Assembly: GCA_963971285.1 (NCBI GenBank)
Contig: OZ020254.1
Span: 16,770,932-16,834,931, forward strand
DNA from: Astropecten irregularis
Taxonomy: Eukaryota; Echinodermata; Asteroidea; Paxillosida; Astropectinidae
Direction: 5' to 3'
DNA length: 64,000 bases
Shown here: positions 1 to 11,700 of the stretch, in pieces
Layout: each line of letters starts with the position of its first letter
Position numbering within the stretch: position 1 is the stretch's first letter
Position numbers and translations under genes: made by a program
Notes under the pieces: model-generated
Seen by the model: only the letters and a program-made list of their open reading frames with translations
What the model was told of the DNA's origin: nothing
Databases searched by the model: none

Positions 1-816
1 GACCTTCACTCAGGCTTCAACAACCTTCGACAAAAGTAGGCCTACAACAATAAGCTAATAGGCCTAAGTCATTTTAACAAAATGTCTAACTCGTTGACAA
101 TGTACCTTAACGTGAGCATTTACAGCTGCGTATGCTGCAGATTTCTTGGCCAATTCAGCCAGTTCAGTCGAGCCCACACTTGCTGCTGCAGAGCTCATGG
201 TGTTCCCTCTCACTGTAGGCCTACACCAATACCCCGTCAACAAACCCTCAAGCTTCGCTCGCCAAGATGACACACCAACTTCCGGCTGGACGGTCACAAT
301 TCTCAAAGTTGAAAATAGTCGCAACATTAATGTGACCAAATCTGGAAAGTTTTGACAAATAAATCTGGAAATGAAATTCAAACTGACAATGGTTATGCCG
401 CCATCCGACAAAAAGAACAGCAGACACCCTGTAAAGCTGACCGCATTTTGCACTGTGAGCATGTTGTACCTATCCAACAACCAGTAGCGCACATGATTAG
501 CATATCATATTCACACAAGTTTCTATTAATAGTGTCGAGTCATTGCCACATCACTTATGAATATTCATGTTCTTGATCAAGAAGCAGCTTTTGGATTTGC
601 AATTATCACATAAATAGGACTAAATGAGCACGTAGGAATAAATTAATAGGAATTGCGGAGGTATTCTCGTTACAATAAAACACATTTCCAAAACTATTCC
701 AAAATAAATTGTGTTTAGTTCCTTGTTCCTTGCATAAATTAGGGTGTTGAATGTTGATTGCATTACATTGTATACACTCTACTGGTTGTGGTTTACCAAC
801 ACTTGGACGATCCAAG
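1..816. other. Upstream flank of FAM136A, no gene recognised
   Basis: Short overlapping open frames here have no recognisable domain, no splice-consistent partners and no family resemblance. I see nothing beyond ordinary intergenic or 5'-flanking sequence. The proximal part must hold the FAM136A promoter. Confidence 0.5.
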
Positions 817-824
817 ATGGCGGA
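811..824 (+). promoter_or_regulatory. YY1-like motif over the FAM136A start codon
   Basis: The sequence CCAAGATGGCGGAG matches the YY1 core (AAGATGGCGG) and contains the ATG at 817. YY1 sites that overlap the first codons are common in housekeeping genes, so this could act both as promoter element and as start context. It rests on motif match only. Confidence 0.4.
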
Positions 825-2433
825 GTCTGTAGCAGTTCAGGCGTGTAGGAAGAGAGTTGATGAAGCAGTAACAAACATGGTGAATCAGCTGGATCAGGAA
901 ACATTTAGACCGATGCAGGTAATATACATCAGTTCTTCCTTTGCTTGCAGTGTCTACGATGTAATTTCTTGGTTTAAATCTTTCATGGCGGGCATTTATG
1001 TAACTGTAAGCCGCACAAAATTGAAATGGCATTCGTGTTCACTTCGGTACGGCAATCTGCATGTTGTGCACTGACAATGCTGACTGGCCACATGCACATA
1101 TTTTTTAACAGTGACCCAGTGTGTGCTACTGCTATGTTATGCATGTATGTGTGCATGTGGTCGTGCACTCTCTGACAAAGTCTAACATTACGTTGTATGG
1201 AGAGGCATTTCGCATAACGTTAGGCCTAATCTCAAATCTGAGTAAATTTTCTGACCAAATTAAAAAAGATAAAGTGTTAGGCCCTAACTTAACTAAATAG
1301 TATTTTCTGATAAGTAATAAGTGGCTAAATTATGCTAAACCTAATTTCTATGTTAGTCCCATATATTCATGGCGATTGTAAGTTTCGGGACCCTCCTGTG
1401 TTTTTATGAATTTTGCCACGATCAGCATACTCAATCATCAATGGCAACGGCACGGTCATGTTATAAAACACAGGGCAGCGCAGGGGGGTCCCAAACTTTA
1501 CAATCACCATATTCACGATAGGCCCTATTGTGGTTGTCAGATTGTTTTTTAACGGATCTGACAAATTTGATAATTTTGTAGTTTAACTTTTTTAAGAAAG
1601 GTATAACGTCGTTATGCCTAATTTACGGGCAGTAGGCAGGTAGGCTAGACCACACAAGTCCAATCTTCTCATGCTTATTATTTATGCAGAAAAATATGTA
1701 TCTGAAAAGTGCCAAATGCTGCGAGAATGGGACCGCCAGTATGGCTGAGGTACAAAGCTGCATAGAGACATGCTCACGACCACTGCAGAGTGCACAGAAC
1801 TACATGCAATCTGAGCTGAACGACTTCCTAGTAAGTGGCTGTTTGATTTTTGCATTGACCCTGACCCTAAGACCCTACACTTTACTACACATTACCACAG
1901 TCTCCACAGGGGAACTGGATCATAAACCAGGCATTACTATGCAAACCACACTGCGGTGTATTGTGGTATTCAGGATATATACCACATGCAAAACCATGTG
2001 TGGTAAACTGTGGTATGGAGGTGGGTAAGGGTTAATCTAAGGGGCTATGATGGGTACGATGGGTTATCCTTCGTTAGTACTTGAGTTAAGATCGATTGTT
2101 CGTGAAATCGCCCCCATTTCATAACCTGAACCCTACATCCCTAAACCTGACTCTGCACCCCATAAACCCTATAGCCTGAGAGTTATACACTTGATATGCG
2201 AGTGTGTCTTTAATGCATATTTGCTATTGTTTCAACAGGACCGGCTTCAGCGATGTGGTATGCAATGTCAGGATAATATCAAGGATCGTTTACCTCCGTC
2301 GGCCACCCCAGCCCAGGTGGAGAAACTCAAGAGTGAACTGGAGCACTGCGTCATTCAATGTGGGGAGAAACATATTGGGCTTTTAGAACCGATGAAACGG
2401 AGAATTCAAGGCAACATGTCTCAGTATAAATGA
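817..2433 (+). CDS. FAM136A: FAM136A-like mitochondrial twin-CX3C protein (DUF842), 3 exons
   Basis: Coding exons are 817-918, 1690-1830 and 2239-2433 (TGA 2431-2433), giving 145 aa; both introns are phase 0 with GT-AG ends. The protein aligns end to end with vertebrate FAM136A (138 aa). Visible landmarks are an N-terminal helix (VDEAVTNMVNQLDQE), the CC-E motif at the start of exon 2, and CX3C pairs CIETC, CGMQC and CVIQC. Members of the family sit in the mitochondrial intermembrane space, and the CX3C pairs are expected to form disulfides in a helical hairpin. The start ATG lies in AAGATGGCGG, a YY1-like promoter and start context. Compared with the human protein as I recall it, the first Cys of the first CX3C pair is a Lys here (KSAKCC). 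Neighbours: EXOC4 lies convergent downstream; nothing else is recognised upstream. Confidence 0.95.
1361..1518. repeat. Palindromic MITE in FAM136A intron 1
   Basis: The ends are inverted copies: ATATTCATGGCGATTGTAAG at the left, and at the right CTTTACAATCACCATATTCA, its approximate reverse complement; the interior also pairs (GGGACCCTCC with GGGGGGTCCC). There is no coding content. It looks like a small nonautonomous DNA element. Confidence 0.6.
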
Positions 2434-2676
2434 GCGGCGCGCTGCCAACCACCAACCAGCAACTTGGAGTGAACTGTCATAAGGGAAGTTTGGTGTGTCT
2501 TGGTGTGTGTACAATTCGGATCTGATAAAGCCGGCTTGCAAAGATTGGTTAGAACTGTCGTCTCGGGAACCAGGAGGACTGTCGCATCTTGGTTTCCGAA
2601 GACCATTGCCAAGTCGACGGAGTGATTTTCATAGCAGCTGTATTAATTCATCTAAAATTTGATTTATAAGAGGGCC

Positions 2677-3250
2677 CGATGTTTCCATCCAAGCAGGATT
2701 TTTCCCTTTAGTTCCTAGCAGGATCTTTCTCAAAGGCTGAAGCCTTTAGCCTAAAAAGGCTAAAGCCTAAAACCTTCAGGCTTTGCTTTCTCAAAGGCTG
2801 AAGCCTTTAGCCTTTGCTATCTCAAAGGCTAAAGCCTGAAACATTCAGCCTTTGCTTTCTTAAAGGCTAAAGCCTAAAGCCTTAAGCCTTTACTTTCTCA
2901 AAGGCTAAAGCCTATAAAAAACCTTCAGGCTTTGCTTTCTCAAAGGCTGAAGCCTTTAGCCTTCAGGCTTTGCTTTCTCAAAGGCTGAAGCCTTTAGCCT
3001 TCAGGCTTTGCTTTCTCAAAGGCTGAAGCCTTTAACCTTCAGGCTTTGCTTTATCAAAAGGCTGAAGCCTTTAGCCTTCAGGCTTTGCTTTCTCAAAGGC
3101 TGAAACCTTTAGCTAAAGCCTAATAAAACCTTCAGGCCTTGCTTTCTCAAAGGCTAAAGCCTTTAGCCTTCAGGCTTTGCTTTCTCAAAGGTTGAAGCCT
3201 TTAGCCTTTGAGAAAGATCCTGCTAAGGATCGAAACATCAAGCCCTCCCA
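2677..3250. repeat. Palindromic element with an internal AAAGGCT/AAGCCTTT minisatellite
   Basis: The outer arms carry the words CCTAGCAGGATCTTTCTC (2715-2733) and, inverted, GAGAAAGATCCTGCTAAGGA (3209-3228), next to GGGCCCGATGTTTCC and GAAACATCAAGCCC. Between them, units of about 38 bp built from AAAGGCTGAAGCCTTTAGCC and TTCAGGCTTTGCTTTCTC repeat around a dozen times. Shorter family members without expansion lie at 33139-33262 and 55546-55775. Confidence 0.85.
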
Positions 3251-3865
3251 TCTCCAAGCAATTTTTTTTTATATTTAGATAATTATTTTGGGTAATGAGT
3301 AGTTTGCAGCAGTTTATTACTTGTACATTATTCATTTGTAATTTGATTTTTAATCTCAGATAAATTTCCATTTTTTGTTTTACCTTGCTCTCCATCATTG
3401 GCATCAAACTCAAAAGAAATTAATATTTCTTTTCTTTTTCCATCATTTGTATGCAGCTGATAAAGATATGCTTACAGATTCTTGTAGAGAGAGATAGGGC
3501 TCGCTCCTAATTAGACGTGATGAGGTTTTTTTTTCTCAATGTAAAACATTGTCCTTTATCTTTTTAGGTTTTACCAATAATCTGATAGTAAGTTTAATCA
3601 CAGTAATAGTAGCAACTTTGATCAGTAATATGTGGCCACATAAAGCACTAGAATGAATTAATGGTCACCCTTGCCAGATTTTTGAATATTATTGATGATT
3701 AAATAAATACATTGGTATTTTTCAATGAGGGTTCATTTCATGTTTTTGTTGCAAAATGGTGCTATGTTAAATCAATGAGAAATGGATGGCACTGTACATG
3801 TAGTTCACCCACAGAGGCAAGTTTGGACTGGCAGTTGAGTTTGTTTGTTGGTGGGTAGCTAGATT

Positions 3866-4383
3866 TTAAAGATCACCTGAAATCAAAACTCATATGAAGT
3901 TAAATACATAGATCTGTATTGTCATAAAACTCAACATATGTTTATCATTGTTTGTGCTAAAAAAAGATTGTACGTAAAAAGGAAGTATTTTAGACTCATA
4001 ATTTAGCACCCCACTTTTCGTGACGAAAAACCCATGCAGTATACAAGTCAAAAACCTGCCGACCCCATATTTTTGTTCAAATTCAAGAGCAAAATCCTAC
4101 ATACAGTGTGCGCGATCCAGCATCAGCTACATGTACTGTGGTGCAAGCCTACTTGTTCTACCGGTGACGTCACATGCATTGTTGCATGGATCCGTTCCGA
4201 GGCGATTTTTTTTTAGGGCTGGGCATACATACAATTACTGATTTTTGAACTTTGGGGTCAAAATAAAGCACTTACAGAAGTTAATTAAACATTTTAATTT
4301 ATATAGTCATTAATTATGTATTCAGCAATAATCTGAAAGTACTTTCATCCCTTTCCCAAATTTGATTACAGGTGACCTTTAAG
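3866..4383. repeat. MITE with inverted ends TTAAAGRTCACCTG
   Basis: The left end TTAAAGATCACCTGAAATC and right end GATTACAGGTGACCTTTAA are near-perfect inverse copies about 517 bp apart. There is no transposase; the open frames inside are not protein-like. Confidence 0.65.
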
Positions 4384-4680
4384 ACCAATTTTCAAAATTC
4401 TGACTGATACCAAATGGTTTCACGACCCTGTATTTGATACAGACTTATGAATATGTAAAGGTCAATAGAAATATTAGGCAGTAATTATGATTAGATGGCC
4501 TGTTGACTGTGTCTAATTAAAAACTGTATTATTGGTTTGTTGCATGCTGAAACACAAGACAGGATTCCTATGCATGACACTGTTTAGATATTAAGGATGA
4601 TGTCAATCTAGAGATGTATAAATTATGTAGATGTATTCAAGTCAGTTTTATAGTAGAAGTATAATTCTAATATACATGTA

Positions 4681-5097
4681 GGTTTTCCCAGTCATTTTCG
4701 GCAAATACGCGGGCAATTTCATTTTCACGCATTCGTGTTGACGTGGATTTGCCTCCTCAGTTGAAACTGTCACTCGATTTCACTTTGATGCATCGGTATT
4801 TGTATAGCATTGCATTCAATTAAATGCAACAGTCGTTCGGTTTAGCCCCGCAAAATCAGCATTCAATTTAGCATGCAGCCAAAAGCCATTGCGAATTTGA
4901 ATGCTGTTCGAATGGAATTTTAAATTGAAAGGCGATTCTATTTAATCGCCTGACCCTTGTGAGCATTTGCTTGCACATAAAATGAAATCGCATGACTATT
5001 TTGAGGTGCCTTGCAGTTTCACGCGAAATGAAATGACGCAGCGTTTAAATTGTCCGCTCATTTGCCGAAAATGACCGGGGAAAACCTTTAGTAGAAA
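4681..5097. repeat. MITE with inverted ends GGTTTTCCC..GTCATTTTCGG
   Basis: The left end GGTTTTCCCAGTCATTTTCG and the right end CGAAAATGACCGGGGAAAAC form long inverted repeats, and the interior is rich in GAATTT/AAATTC symmetry. It is noncoding. Confidence 0.75.
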
Positions 5098-5740
5098 ACT
5101 GTTATTAACTGGACCTTTTGAGTGACTTTCCTGCTGTGTTTTAACCAGTATAACATACACATTAGTTCATGGATTTGATATGCTCAGGAATCATGGTCAT
5201 AATAGTGAACTACCTACCTCATCATGATCATGTTTTAAAATGCAAACTGCAAGGCACTTTTCAGATATAATGCCCCAATTCTGCAATTTGCATCCAGTAA
5301 ATCTTAAAAGGACACATACCGGTACATACGAGGTAACTTTTTATCTGTATTGTTTGGTATTGGAATTCTTCCTTACTGTTATCTGAGTGATGGGCATTCC
5401 GGCAGTTTTATAGCGTAAACCGTTTCCTTTCTTCTTGATTGCAAGTCTTGCTTGACCTGTTGGCTGAATTTTCTTTTAATCATGAAAAGAAAAAACATGA
5501 AGGGAATAAAGCAATATTAGTAAATTACTTAATTTTAAATATCTCTACATTTTAATAGAGGGCGCTCTTTACTTCACATTGAAGGAAGCAATTATGTTTT
5601 CGGATATCCAACAAAATTGACTCAAATTTACAATGAGGATTTTAAATACATAGTTCACCAATGAGAGAAATGATATGATAGTATATATGCTTTATTCTTA
5701 TTTACATCATCAACATAATACATGTGTATATGCCATATAT

Positions 5741-5974
5741 AGGTTGAGTGCAATTTTGACGCCCGTGCAAGTTTTAAACTGGGCTATGCGCAATTTTGAA
5801 TTTAACATTCATTTAGGATTTTTTTTTAACCGTGGCACATAGATACTATCACTTCAGTTAGGCCTAGGTTAAAAATGTTGGACACAGCCTCACAGGTTTT
5901 CTTTAAAAACAAGTCACTTCGGACAAATGGTTTAAAGATTGCGCAGGTTGAAAGATTGCGCTCAACATATGGTA
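5741..5974. repeat. MITE with inverted ends GTTGAGYGCAA
   Basis: GGTTGAGTGCAATTTTGACG at 5752 pairs with GATTGCGCTCAACATATGG at about 5955-5973. The interior carries a second matching pair (CAAGTTTTAAAC and GTTTAAAGATTG). It is noncoding. Confidence 0.65.
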
Positions 5975-6448
5975 TCAAGTGATTGCAATTGTGATGTGAC
6001 TTTGTCTTATTTTTATCATGGAATAAAATTCTGGATTAAACGAGAAAAATTACCTTATTGTGATTCATATTATGATTTCTATGCCATTCATTTTGAATCT
6101 TGAATGTTTTCATTTCACGTTTCATGGGAGAGTTCATCCTGTTAGGATGCTGCATGTTAAACAGCTTGGATACACCTGGCAAAAAATTATATATAGCTTT
6201 ATGTCTTTAATTAGGCAAGTTAATTTGCATAATGAATTTTTTAAAAATTACAGCAGAGACCTGTGAGGCATCGTTATTAAATAAACAAAGGTCTTCTTTA
6301 CATATTGAATGTTCATACTTATCCTATAAAACAACATATCAACAACAAAACCACATATACATGGTCTCCAAGATTATAGTATACAAGTTCTAATTACAGA
6401 ACCCAGCCCAGCCTGTTATGTGTTTCTTTTAGGGTACCCTTAGGGTGC

Positions 6449-6972
6449 CTAGGGTATGTTCAGACAGCCTTTTATTTAAAACCAATTGAGTTAAACCGCT
6501 CGGCAACCGGGAGGGGGTAAGTTGTAAGTTAAAAATTCTGTTGCGTCCATACAGCATTTTACTGTTTGCAGTTAAAACATGTAAAACGGTTTTATTTTGG
6601 GTTTTAAGAGGTCATGCACTGTGCCTTGACCCCGTTCGGGCTTCCAGTTATAAAATACACTGTGCATTTATCTGTATGTGGATTATAACAAGCGCGCTAC
6701 AACAGGTGTTACGTAACCAGCTGCCAGGCTTCTCTGCACTGAAACAGGATGTCGGAAAGTTATTCTGCCCTGACAGCGTTTTAGCAGTAAACTCAACCGG
6801 TTTTAAGTGCTAAACCCTCCTCCCGAGCAGTTTTAACTTTGGTGCTTCAGCGGCGGATAAATCCGATCGGTTTTAGATATAAAACTGTTTTAGAGCGTCC
6901 AGACACATAAAAAACCGATCGGGTTAAAACAGTTAATTTAGCAAATTTAACGCGCTGTCTGAACGTACCCTT
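6449..6972. repeat. MITE with inverted ends AGGGTAYGTTCAGACAG
   Basis: AGGGTATGTTCAGACAGCC at the left mirrors GCTGTCTGAACGTACCCTTA at the right. The interior pairs AAAACCGATCGG-type words across the element. No ORF resembles a transposase. Confidence 0.75.
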
Positions 6973-7973
6973 AGTTATTACCACCTAATCTGTTTACCTT
7001 ATCACTTAACAAGCTATCATCTACTCCTAGCATGTTTCAGTGCTGATGTGATTACACCATGGACCCTGATTACACCAGCTGGGAGTGTAAATGTGGCTGT
7101 AATCTGCTTCAGGGGGGATTGTCTCAGTGGAAACACATCATGGTGTTCAAGAACACAAACCCCATGCCAGAATCGGGGTTGGCAAAAACCATAATAGACT
7201 GGGCTTGTTTCTGTAATGAATTACAAAAGTAAGTTAGCAAGATATAAATTATATGTGTGGTTAATACAGTGGTAGGGGTGGGGTTTAGGGAAGATATGAC
7301 GGGGCATTTCCTGCAGATTGACCACACAAGAACTTGAAATGAAATGAAATCAAACTTTATGAGGCTGGGATGTTTGCTTTGAGTCTTGTATGAGCCTGAT
7401 TATGCTCTACAATCCACATACACATTCAGTGAATGTGATTATGAAGGAAATACAAGTAACAAACTGCTGCAAACTGCTCCATGTAGACTGAGGTATCCAG
7501 CATTTTTTCGGGTTTCACATTACACAGGAAGGTAGCACCTTTAAGCATTTTCAACTTTTGGAAAGCTCTTTGCCAGTTCATTTCAGTGAAAACAACAAAT
7601 TTTAAAATGTCACATCTGTGTTGACACCCAACACATTCTACATCTTCATTAGAGTTCAAAATTTAATTTCTTGATGTCTCGATTAATTAAATTTGGTATA
7701 TCAATGTACACGAGTATATTGCACATGCATTCTACAACGCTTACAAATAAAAAAAATAATGAAAAAAGGAAAATGTGTAAAATACAAAAAATCCTGTTCT
7801 TGTGATGAAGTAATTAAAGCAAACTAACAAAGCATTGAGCGGTTAGAGAATGAAGAAAATGACTGGACAAAATCCGTCATTTAGTAGCATCTGTTATATT
7901 GTACTAGTCAGCAGAAATGCATACAATCAATATAGTTTAGGGAAAGTTTTGGACCACGTTCAACAATATGTCC

Positions 7974-8221
7974 AGGGGCTAATTTCATAGACCTGCTTTA
8001 TAAGCACCAAAATTTGCTTAAGCACCAAACACCTTGGTAAGTAAAATCAGTATGCCAGCCAAAACTCCTTGTGAATGTTATGCTCAGGCAAACAATGGCC
8101 GAATACAAGTCAAAAACGGTAAACATCACATGAAAATGGGGATGGTAATCATGTTGGATCAAGGAAGACTTTTCATGCTTAAGCAAATTTTGTGATTAAG
8201 CAGCTGTATACAATTGGCCCC
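7974..8221. repeat. Palindromic GGGCCAATTTCAT family MITE
   Basis: It opens GGGGCTAATTTCATAGACCTG and closes with CAGCTGTATACAATTGGCCC, with AAATTTGCTTAAGCACC and CTTAAGCAAATTTTGTG as inner arms. It is one of at least seven related copies in the window. Confidence 0.75.
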
Positions 8222-8740
8222 AGATGAACAGTAATTATGATAATATTCTTGCAGAAACAAAGCAGGTTCCGACATGATTCAGTCAAAGCTGCCAGTCCCA
8301 TTCTGCAAGTAATTGTTTTGATTTTCACGGCTATTTATTCACCAATAGGGCTCCGCACTCAAGCTATTTATGGAATACGCCCTCTAGCAAAAGCTACAGT
8401 TACCAGGATGTTCAGACAACGTTGTACAACGTTTACACCCTCGTGAGAACGTACTCTGAGTATTTGCTGCACCAGGAACATCACTTTTTGTGAAATGTAC
8501 TTTATAAGAATGGTTGAATTGACGTCATTTTCTATTAAAGCCATACGTACGAGGCTTTTTTGTCAAAATGCCCGGGTACTCAAGGCAAGTGGTTACTGGT
8601 ACTTTGAAGTTTGAATATGATGTCACGAGCGTGGAGCTCTATTGGACCGTAGGTCATGATTCATATAAGTACAAGTATCAAGATCCTTTACAGACCGAAA
8701 AAGGAAAGTGGTAGAACTGACATCACACAGTCGTTCATAG

Positions 8741-11700
8741 CTAGACTGCTTCCATCATAATCTCTTCAAGTTTCTTCAGCATTTTAGCTAGCTGCTTCTG
8801 GTCGAAGGCTGGGCTACTACGCTGCTGTAGATGCACAAGATTCCTGTACTCTAGCTCCTTGAAGAAAGCTCCCTGCTCCACGATACCATTAAGTATTTCC
8901 TGACGATGAGAGATAAGATGAGAATATTATGAGGACCGTTCCAAAGCACAAGACACTTCCCATCTTCACAATCTAAACAAACTTAAAACTCATTGAAAAG
9001 TGAACAAAGAAAAAAGAAAAATTGACTGGAGCGGGATTCCAACATGGCAACCTCCTGAATACCGTACAGGCGCTCTACCAACTGAGCCATCCAGCCTTAC
9101 ATTGGTGGTGACCCCAATAGTCAATTATCTTTGTTCGTTTAGCAGTCAGAAGCCATGAAACCACGCACACACCACCATACCCCAAGGATTATTTGACCGA
9201 TACGCGCAGCAATGCTGCAACTCAACAGATAAACAGGTATAAATTCATAAAGTATTGGGCCGTGTCCCAATTCACTGGCTGCAGTCGTGGCTGCGGCAAT
9301 TGGCAGTGTGGCCATTTGTTGCCACGTCCCACTTGTCTGGCTTCGACCGCTGCAGCCGCGACGCCATGAATATCTAGCCACAAAGGAAGGTGACTTTGTT
9401 GTGGCCGGGCTGACCTCAGCGTTCGTATGCTTATAAACATTGGATTCCAATCATCTATTGAGGGCGCGCCTACGCAGCGAAAAGGCACGTCCCAATTCTA
9501 CTGGCTGAATCCATTTCAAGACGCAGTTGCGACCACGGCCGTAGCTAGTCAGCAGCCACAGGCAGACAATTGGGACACGGCCTTAAAAGGTTAGGAATGA
9601 TGGGGTGGTATAAAAACAAAACTTAGGCCGTGTCCCAATTCTCTGGCTACGACCGCAAATAACACACAAGTCTATGGAAATGGCTGCAGTCACTGGCTAG
9701 TGGCTGCCATAGGTACATGCATTATTTGCAGCCGCAGCCAGAGAATTGGGACACGGCCTTATACTACAAATGGCCCAGAGCCAGTAACAATTACAGAGTC
9801 ATGGTTTCTGATCAGTGAAGTATAAGATGAAGAAACTATGCATAATTCTTAAAAGGTGGACTATGGCAGCAACTTACATCAGTATTCTTGTACATGAGCT
9901 CATAGTAGTTGCGTGCATGATCTAGATCAGTCTCTCGTGACATGGTGATATTGGTCAAATTCTGCTGCAGTATGAAGATGTTCCTACACCTGTGGTGTGT
10001 CAGAAGGAGAATAACATCACAACAGTGTCAGCACATCAGCAGTTCAGTATTGCAGCATATGATACATCAATCACTCCACTATGTCTAATACTAGTGCAAT
10101 TAGGTCTGGGATGTTTATAATGGGTAAATGTCTGTCCTCTGTCCCTACCCGTCTCCTTCCCCACCCTAGCCCAACCCATACTCCATTCTCCCCACTCTAA
10201 ACCTACCCTGTCAAACACACTTCTCCAATACTGGCTCCCATCCTCCTTCCAACTACCTTGTTCCCCCACTCTTACTCATCCCTCCTCCACCGGTACCTAC
10301 ACCTACCATGTGACACACCCTTCTCCAATCCTGGCCCCACCATCTACCATCCGCCTACCTTGCTCCCCAACCTTACTCCACCCTACACCTACCATGTGAC
10401 AAACCCTTCTCCAATCCTGGCCCCACCATCCGCCAGCTTGTACCCCACCCTTACTACACCCTACACCTACCATGTGGCACACCCTTCTCCAATCCTGGAC
10501 CCCACCCTCCACACCTACCTTGTTCCACCCTACACCTACCATGTGCCACACCCTTCTCCAATCCTTGCCCACCCTCCACCTACCTTGTCCTCCAACCTAC
10601 ACCTACCCTGTCACACACCCATCTAGCCCCCATGACCTTACATTGTCCCCCACCCAGCCCCACCCTTCCTCCCCTTCCTCCAACCCCACAGACCATCACC
10701 AACTCATCCCTTCGCTAATTATGCATGTTCAACCGTCGTCATCAGCTTACATTTTCTTGATGCCATTTTCGTTGATTCTCTTGACGTACTGGGCACTGTT
10801 GATCAGGATATATGACACTAGATGACCAAGTCCCTCAAACACATACCTGCAATCAAAACAAAATGGTACAATTCAAACAAGGTCTAAACATATTCTGCTA
10901 GGACCCAATATCCTTCTCATGTGGATGATTTAATATAGAAAGGCTATATGGGCTTTTACAAAATGAGGCTTGAGGCTAGGATTTGGATTTATATTACAAC
11001 CTCCATTTTGTGTCCAACATGAAATGATGAAGGGCAAAGCTGGAGCCTTTCTTTGGCTTCATCATGTGGCCCAATCCCTTCATTCTGTTTTGAGGTACAC
11101 AAATCAATCAGATGAAGCATGCATCACGGCAGCGCGTTATCGCATCTACATGTACCTTCGAGCGGTACACCTTTGGTCTTCTGATGGCCATCCCCCAGGC
11201 CACCCAGCCATTACGTCCCAAGCCTCGCCTCAAGCCTAGTTTTGTAAAGTCATTCAATGTAAAAGGCTGAAAAAGGAAATGCTAAATAGAACTGAAGAAG
11301 CGATTTTACATTCCTCCTGAAGGCAAACATTCACCTGGAGAAGAGATCTTACTTGAATTTATGCGGCATGAGGCTTGGACTGAGGGCTTCCTCCAAGGTG
11401 GTCAGATCCTTGTTGAGTTTCAGCACGTTGGCATCAGGGTCTACGCTATCACCACTAATGAAAAAACTTGACTGTACATGTGGGAGATGATCGAGATGAC
11501 TTTATTAATTAAGTATACAGGTATAATACTCACAATAGCATTCATTATGTTTCTTTAGCATACACTGACATCATGACTCCATGCCAACTTTAATACCCCC
11601 TTCAGCCCAGGTTTTTATTTGCTAAGCTTGTACCGGCTTCATTATCAGTCACCGGTCAAATAGAGGTCATCTGACCGGGCTACGTGTGCAGGGAGCTAAT

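Larger units (their letters stand above)
2434..8740. other. FAM136A-EXOC4 convergent intergenic region
   Basis: This is roughly 6.3 kb between two stop codons. It holds the FAM136A and EXOC4 3' UTRs (ends unknown), a minisatellite inside a palindromic element (2677-3250), and MITEs at 3866-4383, 4681-5097, 5741-5974, 6449-6972 and 7974-8221. The rest is AT-rich. None of its open frames shows a recognisable protein. Confidence 0.6.

Noticed and set aside
2677-3250. A CRISPR-like array of direct repeats
   Set aside because: The units are contiguous palindromes without unique spacers, in a eukaryotic genome and bounded by MITE arms.
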